Shown here: in pieces, positions 13,994 to 14,070 of the stretch
Position numbering within the stretch: position 1 is the stretch's first letter
Layout of the letters: each line of letters opens with the position of its first letter
Origin: Dehalococcoidia bacterium
GTDB taxonomy: Bacteria; Chloroflexota; Dehalococcoidia; Dehalococcoidales; Fen-1064
Assembly: GCA_003153955.1 (NCBI GenBank)
Contig: PMCB01000080.1
Coordinates: 3,577-17,646, forward strand
Direction of reading: 5' to 3'
DNA length: 14,070 bases
Translations under genes and position numbers: made by a program
The notes under the pieces: model-generated
Seen by the model: only the letters and a program-made list of their open reading frames with translations
What the model was told of the DNA's origin: nothing
Databases searched by the model: none

Positions 13994-14070
13994 ATGGCGA
14001 AAATTGTCATCATCGGGGCGGGCAGCCACGTTTTTGCCAGCCGCTTTATCACAGACATTATTTATTATCC
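13994..14070 (+). CDS. GH4 family NAD-dependent glycosidase, 5' fragment
   Basis: Only 25 codons are present: the protein starts MAKIVIIGAGSHVFASRFIT and runs off the window. The IxxIGAGSxxFA start is the NAD-binding Rossmann motif of GH4 enzymes (alpha-galactosidases, alpha-glucosidases, alpha-glucuronidases, 6-phospho-glycosidases), which use NAD+ and Mn2+ in an elimination mechanism. AGGAG is eight bases upstream of the ATG. The fragment is too short to predict the sugar. It follows the cupin gene by 18 bases. Confidence 0.7.
   Translation, partial: MAKIVIIGAGSHVFASRFITDIIYY

Overview
The window looks like a chromosomal segment of a free-living anaerobe. It carries a 2-oxoacid:ferredoxin oxidoreductase with iron-sulfur partners, cytoplasmic glycoside hydrolases, strong Shine-Dalgarno sites and sigma70-type promoters. 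The form of the family-5 substrate-binding protein and the REP-like palindromes remind me of Chloroflexota (Dehalococcoidia-type) sediment or groundwater genomes, but this is an impression from memory and not proven by the sequence. I see no rRNA, tRNA, CRISPR array, transposase or phage gene.

Left half (1-5564), all genes on the minus strand. In transcription order there is a two-domain-repeat lipoprotein (4863-5564), a polytopic membrane protein resembling PrsW/YhfC-type glutamic proteases (3766-4686), a gamma-carbonic-anhydrase-like hexapeptide protein (3166-3693) with its own terminator, and then an oxidoreductase operon. That operon starts with a fused PorG-GltD-ferredoxin protein (400-2673), followed 13 bases later by a PorA-type alpha subunit that runs off the window (1-386). 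Together these should oxidise a 2-oxoacid to an acyl-CoA and pass electrons through iron-sulfur clusters and FAD to or from NAD(P)H. The 492-base gap at 2674-3165 is not empty: it holds a promoter, a chain of hairpins that may be a small RNA, a strong terminator and a REP-like palindrome.

Right half (5803-14070), all genes on the plus strand. It is a sugar-polymer utilisation cluster: a GH51 alpha-L-arabinofuranosidase, a GH2 beta-galactosidase-type enzyme, a GH35/DUF5597 beta-galactosidase-type enzyme (overlapping the GH2 stop by 4 bases), a family-5 ABC substrate-binding protein with no signal peptide, a cupin protein and the start of a GH4 enzyme. A textbook promoter sits before the GH51 gene. 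None of the enzymes has a signal peptide, so the set should finish the breakdown of imported arabinose- and galactose-containing oligosaccharides in the cytoplasm. No permease or regulator is in view.

The most notable unexplained structure is a composite element, a long stem-loop terminator followed directly by a 33-base REP-like palindrome, present at 2923-2996 and 11705-11777. The two copies differ by paired changes that preserve both stems. Other points worth a second look are the leaderless substrate-binding protein, the missing third zinc histidine in the carbonic-anhydrase homologue, and the possible structured RNA at about 2760-2960.
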